A stretch of 64,000 bases of DNA from Kitasatospora phosalacinea (GCF_000716545.1 NZ_JNWZ01000054.1:1-64000); one strand, 5' to 3'. Numbered from the stretch's first letter, positions 1 to 8,619 are shown. Numbers and translations are program-made. The notes: a model not told the origin generated them from the sequence alone.

Positions 1-62
1 CAGAAGACGGCATACGAGATCTAGTACGGTCTCGTGGGCTCGGAGATGTGTATAAGAGACAG
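1..62. other. Illumina Nextera P7/i7 adapter left on the contig end
   Basis: This stretch is not genomic. Bases 1-20 match the P7 flow-cell primer (its first four bases are missing). Bases 21-28 are an 8-base index, CTAGTACG, which is the Nextera N702 oligo index as I recall it. Bases 29-62 are the Nextera read-2 transposase sequence ending in AAGAGACAG. Translated on the minus strand it gives the contamination tail ending ISEPTRPY. Genomic sequence starts at 63. Confidence 0.98.
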
Positions 63-293
63 GGGCGGGAGGCTGTAGGGCGGTGCGCTGAGGTAGCGGG
101 CGACGAAGCGCGGCGGTTCGAGCGGCTCGCCGGGGGAGGGTGCGGGGCGGCTGGTGCCGGGGACCCAGGCGTGGCCGGCCCAGTAGCGGAGGAAGCCGGG
201 CACCGAGGGGTCGGGGTAGTAGCCGGGCGATCCGGCGTTCCCGGACAGGGTCGCGCCGAGAATCGAGCCTGCTGTGGAGGGCCGGTCCGTCAT
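63..293 (-). CDS. N-terminal fragment of a DUF2510-type protein, cut by the contig end
   Basis: The 77 genomic codons begin at an ATG at 293 with GGAAG seven bases upstream. Around residues 24-44 there is a YYPDPS..PGFLRYWAGHAWV motif. This is the DUF2510 signature, a short aromatic motif usually placed at the N-terminus of actinobacterial membrane proteins, often ahead of an RDD or other transmembrane domain. A Pro-rich stretch follows and then the reading frame enters the adapter at base 62. The real C-terminus is unknown, so no function beyond 'probable membrane protein' can be given. A gene call that includes the adapter would add a false tail of 13 residues. Confidence 0.8.
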
Positions 294-700
294 TGCGTCT
301 TCCTTCGTACCGGCACCGCGGCGTGCGGGTGTGCGGACGTGGGTGGGGGAGCCGCGGGCGGAGAGTCGCCGGGCAGTCACAAAGGGTAGTACCTCGAACG
401 ACCTCGTCCCCCGGGTTCACCGGAACTCGTGAAACGAGCGGGGACACGTGGTACTGCGGGTGCGCCCGGGGCGGCTGGGGCCGTTCCGGGGGCGGGAGGG
501 CGGGGCCGCGGTCGGGCGGTCCCGGCGTGCCGGTGTTCCCGTCCGGAACAACCGGGGCGGGGCGGAAAAGGTTCTGCTGGGGGCCGCCGGAAAAAGTTCC
601 GCGGGAAGTCGCGGAACCCGTGTAAGAGTCCGCGCCGTCCGGGCTCTCGGCTGGTGCGGGGGTCGAACGGCGGCCCCGCGAGGCGGAGAGGGTGAGGACG
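294..700. other. Intergenic region between divergent genes
   Basis: No convincing gene is visible in these 407 bases. They lie between the divergent DUF2510 fragment and the SsgA-like gene, so they must hold at least two promoters. The run around 555-620 (GGAAAAGG, GGAAAAAGTTCC) is locally A-rich for this genome and contains the dyad listed separately at 596-617. Confidence 0.6.
596..617. promoter_or_regulatory. Dyad upstream of the SsgA-like gene
   Basis: GTTCCGCG at 596-603 and CGCGGAAC at 610-617 form perfect 8-base inverted arms around a 6-base spacer, 84 bases before the SsgA-like start. It could be a regulator site or a short hairpin. No known regulator is recognised. Confidence 0.4.
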
Positions 701-1120
701 ATGGCCGGACAGTCGACCGGAGTGGTGGAGCAGGAGTTGGAGCTGAACCTGGTGCTGTCGCCGGAGCGCAGCGTCCCGGTGGCGGCGCGGCTGTCGTACG
801 GGAGCCACGACCCGTTCGCGGTGTACGTGACCTTCCACCTGGACAGCGGGACGCCGGTGACCTGGGTGTTCGCCCGCGAACTGCTGGTGGAGGGGACGTT
901 CCGGCCGTGCGGTCAGGGCGACGTGCGGATCTGGCCGACCAGGTCGGGGCGGCGCAGCGTGCTGTGCATGGCGCTGAGCTCGCCGGCGGGGGACGCGCTG
1001 CTGGAGGCGCCGCTGCCGACGGTGGCGGCCTGGCTGGAGCGGGCACACCGGCTGGTGCCGCCGGGGGCGGAGCTGGAGGCGATGGACCTGGACGGTTCGC
1101 TGGCGGAGCTGCTGGCGTGA
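701..1120 (+). CDS. SsgA-like sporulation/cell division protein (SALP)
   Basis: A 139-residue protein of the SsgA/SsgB family, found in morphologically complex actinomycetes, whose members help place septa and remodel peptidoglycan during sporulation. The family pattern is present in order: an N-terminal beta-rich part with SVPVAARLSYGSHDPFAV (24-41), TWVFARELLVEG (54-65), GDVRIWPT (73-80), ALSSPAGDALLEAP (91-104) and the C-terminal DLDGSLAELLA. Length and ending match SsgB-type proteins. ATG 701 is preferred, with GAGG just upstream; an in-frame GTG at 692 would add three residues. It stands alone, convergent to the GT87 gene. Which SsgA-G paralogue it represents cannot be decided here. Confidence 0.9.
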   Translation: MAGQSTGVVEQELELNLVLSPERSVPVAARLSYGSHDPFAVYVTFHLDSGTPVTWVFARELLVEGTFRPCGQGDVRIWPTRSGRRSVLCMALSSPAGDALLEAPLPTVAAWLERAHRLVPPGAELEAMDLDGSLAELLA

Positions 1121-1250
1121 GGGGGCGCGGACGGCCGGCCCGAGCGCGGGTACGGGCGCAGTCCGGCCCGACCCGCCCGCCCGGCCGTCCCCCGGAACGC
1201 CCGCCGTCGGGGCGCCCCGGACACCCGGAGGCGGGCACCCGCGCGGAAGC

Positions 1251-1310
1251 GGAAGGCAGCGGTGCGGAAGGCAGCGGCGCGGAAGGCGGCGGCGCGGAAG
1301 GCGGCGACCG
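1251..1310. repeat. 15-bp tandem repeat, four units
   Basis: Four head-to-tail units of the form GGAAGGCRGCGGYGC, the last one degenerate, lie between the convergent SsgA-like and GT87 stop codons. It is outside both genes. The reading frames crossing it are not credible genes. Confidence 0.75.
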
Positions 1311-1370
1311 GGGAGGCCGCAGCGCGAGGAGCAGCCGCGTGGAGGCGGGCGCCCGCGCGGCCGCCGGGGT

Positions 1371-2783
1371 TCAGCGGGCCGCGGGGGCCTTCTGGGCGCC
1401 GGAACTGCCGAGGCCGTCCGAGTCGGTGCGCGGGGCGGGGACGCGCACCAGCGGGGCGCCGGCCGCGAGCCGCCGGGAGCGGACCCGGAGCGCGGCGACG
1501 GCGAGGAAGCACAGGCCCATCAGCGGGTAGACGCCCGCCGGGAACTGCTCGAACGCCGACAGGTGCAGGTCGAGGTCGCCCTTGTGGGGGACTATCCACA
1601 TCGCGAAGGACAGGAAGCCGAGCAGCGTCAGGCCGAAGATCGGCCGCCAGCGCAGGCGCCGGACGGCGGCGGGGCGGGAGCGCTCGTGCGCGGCCTCGGC
1701 GGCGAGCAGCACCAGCACGGGCACGCACCACACCCAGTGGTGGGTCCAGCTGATCGGGGAGACCAGCACGGCGGTGACCAGGGCGGTGCACACGCTCCAG
1801 GCGTCGGCGCGCGGCGACCAGCGGGCGCTGCGGTGCGCCCAGACGGCGATGGTGAGGCCGGCGGCGGCGACCAGGGCGGCGAGCAGGGTGGCGACGGCGC
1901 CGGGGGTCTCGACGTGCAGCAGCCGGGCGACCAGGCCGCGCAGCGACTGGTTGTCGACGATGACGGTCTTGCCGACCCGGCTGGAGTCGAACATGTACTT
2001 CGTCCAGTAGCCGCGGGTGGCGTCGGGGAGCACCAGCGCGCCGATCAGGAAGGTGCCCACGAAGGTGGCGCCGGCCGTGAACGCGGCCCGGACCCGGCCG
2101 GTGATCAGCAGGTAGACGGCGAACAGGCCGGGGGTGAGCTTGATGCCGGCGGCGATGCCGATGGCCAGGCCCTTGCCGCGGGCGGAGTCGGGACGGGTGA
2201 GGTCCCAGAGGATCAGGCAGGCCAGTGCGAGGTTGATCTGGCCGTAGCGCAGGGTGGTGAAGACCGGCTCCAGCCAGACACCCAGTCCGGTGACGAGCAG
2301 GACGCCGACCGGACGCAGGTCGCGGCGCGGCCAGTCGACCAGTTTGAAGGACAGGTGGGCCAGGGTGGCGAGCAGCAGCAGGTTGCCGGCGGTGATGGCC
2401 ACCCGCAGGAAGGGGAGGCCGAACCAGGTGGTCGGCACGAACAGCATGGCGGCGAACGGCGGGTAGGTCGCGGGCAGGCTCCACTCGGTGACCCGCAGCG
2501 CGTACAGGTCGTGGCCGTCGGCGACGGCGGCGCCCTCGGCCCGGTAGACCACCATGTCGACCATCGAGGTGCCGGCGAGGTGCCGCACCACGGCGTAGCC
2601 GAGCAGCGAGAGCAGGGCGATCCCGGCGGCCGCCAGCAGCGGGCGCCGGGGGGCGGCGCGCAGGGCGGCGGTGACGGCGGCGCACTGGCGGACGGGGGCG
2701 GTGAGGGCGCGCTGCCAGGCCGGCGCGGTCGGCCGGGCGGGGCCGCCGGGGAGTGTGCCCCGTTCCGTTTGCACCGTGGTCAC
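1371..2783 (-). CDS. GT87-type (DUF2029) polyprenol-phosphate-sugar glycosyltransferase, membrane protein
   Basis: A 470-residue polytopic membrane protein of the GT-C fold family GT87, which includes mycobacterial alpha-(1->2) mannosyltransferases that use lipid-linked sugar donors at the outer membrane face. Family features seen are the first helix LLAAAGIALLSLLGYAVV, then a loop with MVDMVVYRAEG and DGHDLYA (acidic residues near the start of loop 1), SLPATYPPFAAMLF, RYGQINLALACLIL, GIAAGIKLTPG and VSPISWTHHWVW. About ten transmembrane segments follow. The start is GTG 2783 with GGAG eight bases upstream; a longer reading frame upstream is Arg/Pro-rich and unlike coding sequence. Substrate and product are unknown. 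Confidence 0.85.
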   Translation of the reverse strand: MTTVQTERGTLPGGPARPTAPAWQRALTAPVRQCAAVTAALRAAPRRPLLAAAGIALLSLLGYAVVRHLAGTSMVDMVVYRAEGAAVADGHDLYALRVTEWSLPATYPPFAAMLFVPTTWFGLPFLRVAITAGNLLLLATLAHLSFKLVDWPRRDLRPVGVLLVTGLGVWLEPVFTTLRYGQINLALACLILWDLTRPDSARGKGLAIGIAAGIKLTPGLFAVYLLITGRVRAAFTAGATFVGTFLIGALVLPDATRGYWTKYMFDSSRVGKTVIVDNQSLRGLVARLLHVETPGAVATLLAALVAAAGLTIAVWAHRSARWSPRADAWSVCTALVTAVLVSPISWTHHWVWCVPVLVLLAAEAAHERSRPAAVRRLRWRPIFGLTLLGFLSFAMWIVPHKGDLDLHLSAFEQFPAGVYPLMGLCFLAVAALRVRSRRLAAGAPLVRVPAPRTDSDGLGSSGAQKAPAAR

Positions 2784-3340
2784 TGTGTTGCTCCGTCCGA
2801 CGTCGACCTGCGCTGGGCCAGCAGCCGACACTACCCGAACGGTCGGCGGGCGCCACCGGTCGCGGTCGCCCCGGGCTCCCCTCCTGGGGCTGCCGTCCGG
2901 CCGCCGGGGAGGGCGGCCGGGCGGTCGGGCCCGGCCCGGGGCGACCGCGGTTCGGGTCCGGTCCCCGGGAACGGCACGGGCCTCGGCGCGTCGGCCGGTG
3001 GTCGGCGGTGCGGTCCCCGGCGGCGCGGACGGCGCGGTGCCGGTGCGCGCGGTGGTGCCGGTCACGTGCGGCGGCCGCACCGTCCGGGGCGGAACGGGCC
3101 CCGGCGCGCGCGTACGGGTCCCGGGGGTGGAGCGGCTCCCGGTTCGCGCACGTGTTCCGGGGTCGCTGACCCCGGTGCTGGCTGACGTTGGCCGGGGCGC
3201 CGGGCCCGATCGTCCGCGCCGGTGCGGCATGAGACGGCTTTGGTCGCCGCTTAGGACGCATTTAAGGGAGGAGGGGCCGGGCCGAGCTGTCGCCCCCGCG
3301 GTGACAGCTCCGGTGCCGGCGTCGTCCGTCTCCCGGTCCG
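2784..3340. other. Non-coding intergenic region
   Basis: No convincing gene is visible in these 557 bases between the GT87 start and the histidine kinase stop (both minus strand). The kinase operon should end here, but I see no strong hairpin followed by a T tract. The GT87 promoter must also lie here. Frames open across it have no family resemblance. Confidence 0.5.
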
Positions 3341-4747
3341 CTAGTCCTTGCGGATCAGTCGGCCGGTCCGGCGGCGTTGCTGCCGGGGCAGTTCGACTTC
3401 GGTGCGGGTGTTGATCCGCACCGTGACCTCGGCGCCGCCGAGGGCGGAGCGTCCGAGCCGGACTTCGCCGCCGGTGCCCTCGGCGAGTTTGCGGACGATG
3501 TCCAGGCCGAGGCCGGTGGAGCCCTCGCCGCCGTGGCCGGCGCCGCGGCGGATCGCCGTGGCCGGGTCGGTGATGCCGGGCCCGCCGTCGCCGACCAGGA
3601 CGGCCACCGTGTCCTCGGTGGCGACCACGTCGACGGCGAAGGGGGTGCCGACGGCGGTGTGCCGGAAGACGTTGCCGAGCAGCGCGTCGACGGCGGCGGC
3701 CAGGTCGCCGCGCTGCACCGGGACGGGTGCCGGGGCGTCGTCGCCGGCCAGCTGCCAGGGGCGTCCCTCGTCCTCGGCGAGCGCGGACCAGAACGCGACC
3801 CGGTCCCGGACCACTTCGACCGCGTCGCAGCCGAGGGCGACCGGCGGGGCGTCCACCGGGTCGCGGCGGGCGGTGCGGATGATCTGGTCGACCTCGCGCT
3901 CCAGTTGGGAGACCGCGTGCCGGGTGGCGTCGGCGGCGTCCCCCTCGCCCAGGGCGGCGGCGTTGAGCCGGAGCACGGTGAGCGGGGTGCGCAGTCGGTG
4001 CGAGAGGTCGGCGGCGAGTTCGCGTTCGGCGGCGAGCAGGTGGACGACCCGGTCGGCCATGGCGTTGAACGCGTAGGCGGCCTCCCGGAGCTCCTCGGGC
4101 GCGCCCGCCGCCTCGCGCCCCTCCACCGGGACCCGGACGCTGAGGTTGCCGGAGCCGAGCGAGCGGGCGGCGGTGGCCAGGCGGCGGGCGGAGCGGATGA
4201 TCCGGGTGCCCATCCGGTCGGCGACCGCGACGGACACCGCGACCAGGGCGAGCGCGACGCCGGAGAGCACCAGCCAGGCGGTGCCGACGCCGCGCGACAG
4301 GTCGGTGTCCGGGACGTACACCTCGACCATGGCGATCCCGCCGCCGTCGACGGCGACGGGCTGCAGCAGCACGTAGCCGCCGTCGACCCGGGCGGTGCCG
4401 GCCCGGACGGTGCGGGTCCAGCCCTGGTTCCCGGTGCCGGGCAGCTGGTCGTTGTCGGTGCGGGCGCTGCCGACCGTCACGCCGCCGGGCAGGTGGACGG
4501 CGAGCCGGTCCCGGGAGCCGGCGTCGGTGGAGGCCATGGCCTTGGCGACGGCCTGCTGGTCGGTGGTGATGGCGAGAGCCGGGCCGAGCGCGGCGGCCTG
4601 GCGCTCGGCGGCGGTGAAGGCCCGGTCCCGGGCGGTCTGCTGGACCATCAGGCCGAGCGGGATGAGGAAGGCGAGCGCGACCATGACGGTGCCGGCGATG
4701 GCGGCCTTGACCATCGCCCAGCGCAGCGAGCGGAGGACGCGTTTCAC
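3341..4747 (-). CDS. HAMP-containing sensor histidine kinase
   Basis: A 468-residue membrane sensor kinase, the partner of the response regulator directly upstream. TM1 spans about 12-35 (AIAGTVMVALAFLIPLGLMV). An extracytoplasmic sensor region covers about 36-155 and TM2 about 157-177. A HAMP-like linker leads to the H-box LSHRLRTPL with the phospho-accepting His near 250. The catalytic domain has NVFRHT (about 359), GDGGPGI (about 386) and GEGSTGLGLDIV. The start is GTG 4747, whose GTGA overlaps the regulator's stop by four bases, indicating translational coupling. The stimulus is unknown. The sensor domain is not a family I recognise. Confidence 0.9.
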   Translation of the reverse strand: MKRVLRSLRWAMVKAAIAGTVMVALAFLIPLGLMVQQTARDRAFTAAERQAAALGPALAITTDQQAVAKAMASTDAGSRDRLAVHLPGGVTVGSARTDNDQLPGTGNQGWTRTVRAGTARVDGGYVLLQPVAVDGGGIAMVEVYVPDTDLSRGVGTAWLVLSGVALALVAVSVAVADRMGTRIIRSARRLATAARSLGSGNLSVRVPVEGREAAGAPEELREAAYAFNAMADRVVHLLAAERELAADLSHRLRTPLTVLRLNAAALGEGDAADATRHAVSQLEREVDQIIRTARRDPVDAPPVALGCDAVEVVRDRVAFWSALAEDEGRPWQLAGDDAPAPVPVQRGDLAAAVDALLGNVFRHTAVGTPFAVDVVATEDTVAVLVGDGGPGITDPATAIRRGAGHGGEGSTGLGLDIVRKLAEGTGGEVRLGRSALGGAEVTVRINTRTEVELPRQQRRRTGRLIRKD

Positions 4748-5448
4748 GTCGCCCCCCCGACCGGTCCGGAGGGCGCCTCCAGACGCACCCCGACGCCGCG
4801 CACGGTGTGCAGGTAGCGCGGGTTGGAGGCGGTCTCGCCGAGCTTGCGGCGCAGCCAGGACAGGTGGACGTCGATGGTCTGGTCGCCGCCGTAGGTCTGC
4901 CGCCACACCTCGGCCAGGATCTCCTTGCGCGGGACGACCACGCCGGGGCGGGCGGCGAGGAAGGCCAGCAGGTCGAACTCGCGGCGGGTGAGGTCGAGCC
5001 GCTGTCCGTCGAGCAGGGCCTCGCGTCGCTGCGGGTCGATGGCGAGGCCGCCGACCCGCAGGATCTGGGGGGCCGTCAGGGCGCCGCCGCCCAGTCTGCG
5101 CAGGACGGCGGCCATCCGGGCGGTCAGGTGTTCACCGGAGAAGGGTTTCACCAGGTAGTCGTCGGCCCCGTCGTTCAGCAGCCGGACGATCTCCGCCTCG
5201 TCGTCCCGCGCGGTGGAGATGATCACCGGGACGTTGGTCAGGCCCCGGATCATCTTGAGCGCCTCGCTGCCGTCCAGGTCCGGCAGGCCCAGGTCGAGGA
5301 CCACCAGGTCGCAGCCGACCTGGGCGACTTCGCGCAGGGCCTCCAGGGCGGTGCCGACGGAGCGCACGGCGTGGCCGGTGTCGGCCAGATGGCGGATCAG
5401 GGCGGAACGCACAAAGGGGTCGTCCTCGACCACAAGCACTGTTGCCAT
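4744..5448 (-). CDS. OmpR/PhoB-type response regulator
   Basis: A 234-residue regulator with a receiver domain (acidic pair E8/D9/D10, phospho-acceptor D52 in LVVLDLGLPD, conserved K101 in YLVKPFSGEH) and a C-terminal winged-helix DNA-binding domain (about 135-230, with LTRREFDLLAFLAARPG and HLSWLRRKLG). It is first in a two-gene operon with the sensor kinase, overlapping it by four bases. ATG 5448 is the only sensible start. A divergent gene for an anchored Pro/Ser-rich protein begins 180 bases away, so the pair may act on that shared region. Confidence 0.92.
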   Translation of the reverse strand: MATVLVVEDDPFVRSALIRHLADTGHAVRSVGTALEALREVAQVGCDLVVLDLGLPDLDGSEALKMIRGLTNVPVIISTARDDEAEIVRLLNDGADDYLVKPFSGEHLTARMAAVLRRLGGGALTAPQILRVGGLAIDPQRREALLDGQRLDLTRREFDLLAFLAARPGVVVPRKEILAEVWRQTYGGDQTIDVHLSWLRRKLGETASNPRYLHTVRGVGVRLEAPSGPVGGAT

Positions 5449-5628
5449 GGGGCTGCACGGTACGGCATCGCGGTCGAGTGGTCTGTACCTCGGGGGGTGC
5501 CCTCCGCCCGGGCGGGAGGCGGCCGCTTGAGCTTCCCTGAAGCTCGGCGGTCCTTTTCCACAAGGTTCCCGCGGATACCCCGGCCCACTGACCTGCCCGT
5601 GACATTCGTACGGCAGGATGGGCCCGCG

Positions 5629-6174
5629 ATGCGGAGCGGACTGGTTCAACTGGGCGCCTGGACGGCAGCCACCGGAGCGGCGGTGGCGTTGTCCTGGCTC
5701 GGCGTGCACGCGGTGCTCGTCGACACGGTGTTCGAGCAGCCGACCGCGATCCAACTGCCCTCGGTGGCCTCGTCCGCGCCGGCGGGGACGCCCGGTCCTC
5801 CCGCCTCCCCGAGCGCTCCGCCGGCCTCCCCTAGCGGTTCGCCCCCGGCGGCGGCCCCGAGCCCGTCGCCCGACCCTGCCCGGACGACGGGGGCGACCGC
5901 GACCTCGCGGTCCACCCCCACGGCCCGCAAGAGCAGCAGCCCGCCCAGCACGGTGCACAGCTACCCGGTGCTGGGCGGCCGGGTGGCGCTCGACCAGCGG
6001 CCCACCGAGGCCAAGCTGGTGTCGGCGGTGCCGGATCCGGGCTGGTCGATGCAGGTCTGGCACGGCGACCAGTGGATGCAGGTCAGTTTCTCCAAGGACG
6101 ACCGGGCCTCGATGGTGATGGTGTCCTGGAACGGGCACGAGCCCGACGTACAGACCTTCGTCGTCGGCAACTGA
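5629..6174 (+). CDS. Membrane-anchored protein with Pro/Ser/Thr linker, unknown function
   Basis: I do not recognise this 181-residue protein. An N-terminal hydrophobic segment (LVQLGAWTAATGAAVALSWLG, about 5-25) should anchor it in the membrane. A long low-complexity Ala/Pro/Ser/Thr stretch (about 42-105) leads to a small folded domain of about 70 residues beginning HSYPVLGGRVAL and ending SWNGHEPDVQTFVVGN. The layout suggests an exported sensory or binding domain held off the membrane. It is divergent from the two-component operon and could be its target or accessory protein; that is inference. ATG 5629 is used; an ATG at 5618 is in another frame. Confidence 0.7.
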   Translation: MRSGLVQLGAWTAATGAAVALSWLGVHAVLVDTVFEQPTAIQLPSVASSAPAGTPGPPASPSAPPASPSGSPPAAAPSPSPDPARTTGATATSRSTPTARKSSSPPSTVHSYPVLGGRVALDQRPTEAKLVSAVPDPGWSMQVWHGDQWMQVSFSKDDRASMVMVSWNGHEPDVQTFVVGN

Positions 6175-6267
6175 CCGGCCGCCGGGCGCGAGGCTGACGC
6201 GCGGGCCGCGCCGCCCGCACAATGTCGGTCGACGCCCGACCCCCTCGCACCGCCCTGGAGCCGCCCC

Positions 6268-6762
6268 GTGCCCCCGCAGCCCGACGCCATCGACGCGCTG
6301 GACGGAAAGCTGATCCGGCTGCTCGCCGAGGAGCCGCGGATCGGCGTGCTGGAGTGCTCGCGCCGCCTGCAGGTGGCGCGCGGGACGGTGCAGGCCCGGC
6401 TGGACCGGCTGCAGGCGCGCGGGGTGATCGGCGGTTTCGGCCCGCAGGTGGACCCGGCGGCGCTCGGCTACCCGGTGACGGCGTTCGCGACGCTGGAGAT
6501 CTCGCAGGGGCAGGGCGCGGACGTCCGGGCGCACCTGGCGGCGGTGCCGGAGGTGCTGGAGCTGCACACCATCACCGGCCACGGGGACATGCTGGTGCGG
6601 ATCGTGGCCCGTTCGAACGCGGACCTGCAGCGGGTGATCGACCGGGTGGTGGGGTTCGACGGGATCGTCCGGGCGTCCACCGCGATCGCGCTGGAGAACC
6701 CGGTGCCGTACCGGGTGCTGCCGCTGGTGGAGCAGGCGGCCGGTGCGGGGGGCGGCGGCTGA
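6268..6762 (+). CDS. Lrp/AsnC-family transcriptional regulator
   Basis: A 164-residue regulator with an N-terminal helix-turn-helix (DGKLIRLLAEEPRIGVLECSRRL region, recognition helix near 34-45) and a C-terminal RAM/AsnC ligand-binding domain (about 68-155, HTITGHGDMLVRIVARS). Lrp/AsnC proteins form dimers and octamers and respond to amino acids. The start is GTG 6268 with GGAG upstream. Related regulators sit beside 4-hydroxyphenylpyruvate dioxygenase genes in Streptomyces, but none is present here. Ligand and targets are unknown. Confidence 0.88.
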   Translation: MPPQPDAIDALDGKLIRLLAEEPRIGVLECSRRLQVARGTVQARLDRLQARGVIGGFGPQVDPAALGYPVTAFATLEISQGQGADVRAHLAAVPEVLELHTITGHGDMLVRIVARSNADLQRVIDRVVGFDGIVRASTAIALENPVPYRVLPLVEQAAGAGGGG

Positions 6763-6816
6763 GCCTGCTCCGGTGCCCGTCCTCCTGGGCGCGCCTCCCC
6801 TTGCCGGAGGTTTTTT

Positions 6817-6826
6817 GGCATATGCC
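6817..6826. promoter_or_regulatory. GGCATATGCC palindrome ahead of the IclR gene
   Basis: A perfect 10-base palindrome follows a T6 run in a locally AT-rich pocket between the Lrp and IclR genes. A second CATATG lies at 6861-6866, 44 bases downstream. The position fits an operator or promoter for the IclR-family gene at 6951. No regulator is identified. Confidence 0.4.
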
Positions 6827-6950
6827 TTCTGCTCGTGCACGCAAAGATCGCAGCCATGAGCATATGGACCGCACTCCCCGAGTGCCCACCGGCCGTCCCT
6901 CCGTCAGCGCCCCTCCCCGGACGGGCCGTTCGTCCACGGGAGGTCCAGCG

Positions 6951-7712
6951 ATGAGCCGGGCCGCCGAGCCGCAGACGACCCTGATCACCTCCGCGCAACG
7001 GGCCCTGCGGCTGCTGGAGGCCGCCGCCCGGCACCCCTCCGGCGCCACCGCCAAGCAGCTCGCCCGGGACACCGGACTGGCCCTCGGCACCACCTACCAC
7101 CTGCTGCGCACCCTGGTCCACGACCGGTACCTGGAGCGCCACGAGGGCCTGTACTGCACCGGCCCCGCGGTCTCCGGCCTGACCCGGGAGGAGAGCCCGG
7201 CGGCCGGCCGGTCCCGGCTGGACGGGCTGCTCGGCCGGATCGCCCACCAGCTGTCCGCCGCCGTGCACTTCGCCCGGTACAAGGACGGCGAGGTCGACCT
7301 GGTCGCCGCGGCGCCCGCCCCCGGCGCCCCCACCGCCGACCCGCGGCACTTCCGGGCCGGGGCGCACGCCCACGCGGCCGGCAAGACGCTGCTGGCCCTG
7401 ATGTCCGCCGACGAGCGGCGCCGGCACCTGGCCCGCTACCCGATGGTGCCGTTCACCCCTTACACCCTGCGCGAACCCGCCCACCTGCCGCTGCTGCCCC
7501 GGCACGGGCCGCAGCGGGCCGCGCCGATCACCCAGTACCAGGAGTACGCGCTGGGCATGGCGGGGGCCGCGGTCCCGATCGTGCTGGGCAGCGGGCTCGC
7601 CGCGATCGCGGTGGCGCTGCCGATGACCCAGGCCCACCGGTTACCGGAGATCGCCGCACGACTGCGCGCCCGGGTCGGCGACGACCTGGTGACGGCCGCG
7701 TTCGGGCTGTAG
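6951..7712 (+). CDS. IclR-family transcriptional regulator with a TTA codon
   Basis: A 253-residue regulator. The N-terminal winged helix (ITSAQRALRLLEAA through TYHLLRTLVHDRYL, about 11-65) and the C-terminal IclR effector domain (about 85-250, RAGAHAHAAGKTLLALM and a YALGMAGAAVPIV segment) are both recognisable. ATG 6951 has GGGAGG seven bases upstream. Codon 231 (7641-7643, Leu in HRLPEI) is TTA. In Streptomyces TTA is read only by the developmentally controlled bldA tRNA-Leu, so full translation should depend on bldA. It is the only in-frame TTA I noticed in the window. The target genes are unknown. Confidence 0.88.
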   Translation: MSRAAEPQTTLITSAQRALRLLEAAARHPSGATAKQLARDTGLALGTTYHLLRTLVHDRYLERHEGLYCTGPAVSGLTREESPAAGRSRLDGLLGRIAHQLSAAVHFARYKDGEVDLVAAAPAPGAPTADPRHFRAGAHAHAAGKTLLALMSADERRRHLARYPMVPFTPYTLREPAHLPLLPRHGPQRAAPITQYQEYALGMAGAAVPIVLGSGLAAIAVALPMTQAHRLPEIAARLRARVGDDLVTAAFGL

Positions 7713-7812
7713 GCCCGGCCGCTCCCCGGGGGAAGTACGCGTACGAGGGCCGGGCGCACGGGGGTGCCACGCCCGGTCCCAGCTGTCCGCCGCGACCGCC
7801 CGCGCCGGGCCG

Positions 7813-8619
7813 TCAGCAGTGCGGGACGGCGCCGCCGCCGTTCAGCGCCTGGAGCGCGGCGACCGAGTCGGAGAGGGTGTCCACCGGGATCAGCTGCAGG
7901 CCGTCGGGGGTGTTGACCTTGCCCTGCGCGCACTCGCTGCGCGGTAGCAGGAACACCGTGGCCCCGGCCTCGCGCGCCGCCTGGGTCTTGAGCGGAATGC
8001 CGCCGACCTGGCCGACCCGCCCGTCCGCGTCGACCGTGCCGGTGCCGGCCACGTTCCGCCCGCCGGTCAGATCGCCGCCCCTGCCGTCGCCGGCGATCTT
8101 GTCGATGATGCCCAGCGCCAGCATCTGGCCGCCGCTCGGCCCGCCGATCTGGCCGAGGTCGATCTCCACCTTGACCTGGTCCGGCGACAGTTTCAGGTAG
8201 CCCAGCGCCGCCAGGGTGGCGCTGTCCTGGGACTGCGTCATCTGCTGCTGCGTCGCCTCGTCGGCCTTCTCCGGATCGCCCTGCGGGTAGACCTCGTCGG
8301 TGGGCACCACGGCCTGCTTCGGGTCGCCCCAGGCCGTCACCGCGTCCCACAGGGTGCTGCGCACGCCCGGGTTGGTGGCGCTGACGGTGACCACCCGCAG
8401 CTGCCCGGAGGTCTCCCGCTGCTGCGTCCCGCTGATCGTGATCACCCGGGCGCCGTCGTACGTGCCCAGGGTGTCGGCGGTCTCCCCGGGCGACTCCAGG
8501 GTGTAGGGCAGCGGCACGAAGGCGGCCACCGCGAACAGCGCGAGCACCGGCAGCGCGCACAGTCCGAGGGCCCGGGTGCGCGGGGAGGTCAGGACCGGGG
8601 GCAGGTTCTGGGAAGCCAC
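7813..8619 (-). CDS. Membrane-anchored Lon-like serine protease (YlbL type)
   Basis: A 268-residue protein with an N-terminal membrane anchor (ALGLCALPVLALFAVAAFVPLP, about 17-38) and a C-terminal Lon-type proteolytic domain. The Ser/Lys dyad is visible as S162 in IGGPSGGQMLALGIID and K211 in GGIPLKTQAAREAG. YlbL-like proteins usually have a PDZ domain between anchor and protease; here the intervening region (about 45-150) is not an obvious PDZ. The start is uncertain: GTG 8619 is preferred, and an upstream in-frame start at 8652 would add 11 residues. Likely role is proteolysis at the outer face of the membrane; the substrate is unknown. Confidence 0.85.
   Translation of the reverse strand: MASQNLPPVLTSPRTRALGLCALPVLALFAVAAFVPLPYTLESPGETADTLGTYDGARVITISGTQQRETSGQLRVVTVSATNPGVRSTLWDAVTAWGDPKQAVVPTDEVYPQGDPEKADEATQQQMTQSQDSATLAALGYLKLSPDQVKVEIDLGQIGGPSGGQMLALGIIDKIAGDGRGGDLTGGRNVAGTGTVDADGRVGQVGGIPLKTQAAREAGATVFLLPRSECAQGKVNTPDGLQLIPVDTLSDSVAALQALNGGGAVPHC

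Noticed and set aside
21-62. C-terminal extension of the first gene ending ISEPTRPY
   Set aside because: It is translated adapter sequence, not protein.
913-3261. 782-codon minus-strand frame over the SsgA-like and GT87 genes
   Set aside because: Arg/Pro/Ala-rich composition, no motifs, and two well-supported genes in other frames.
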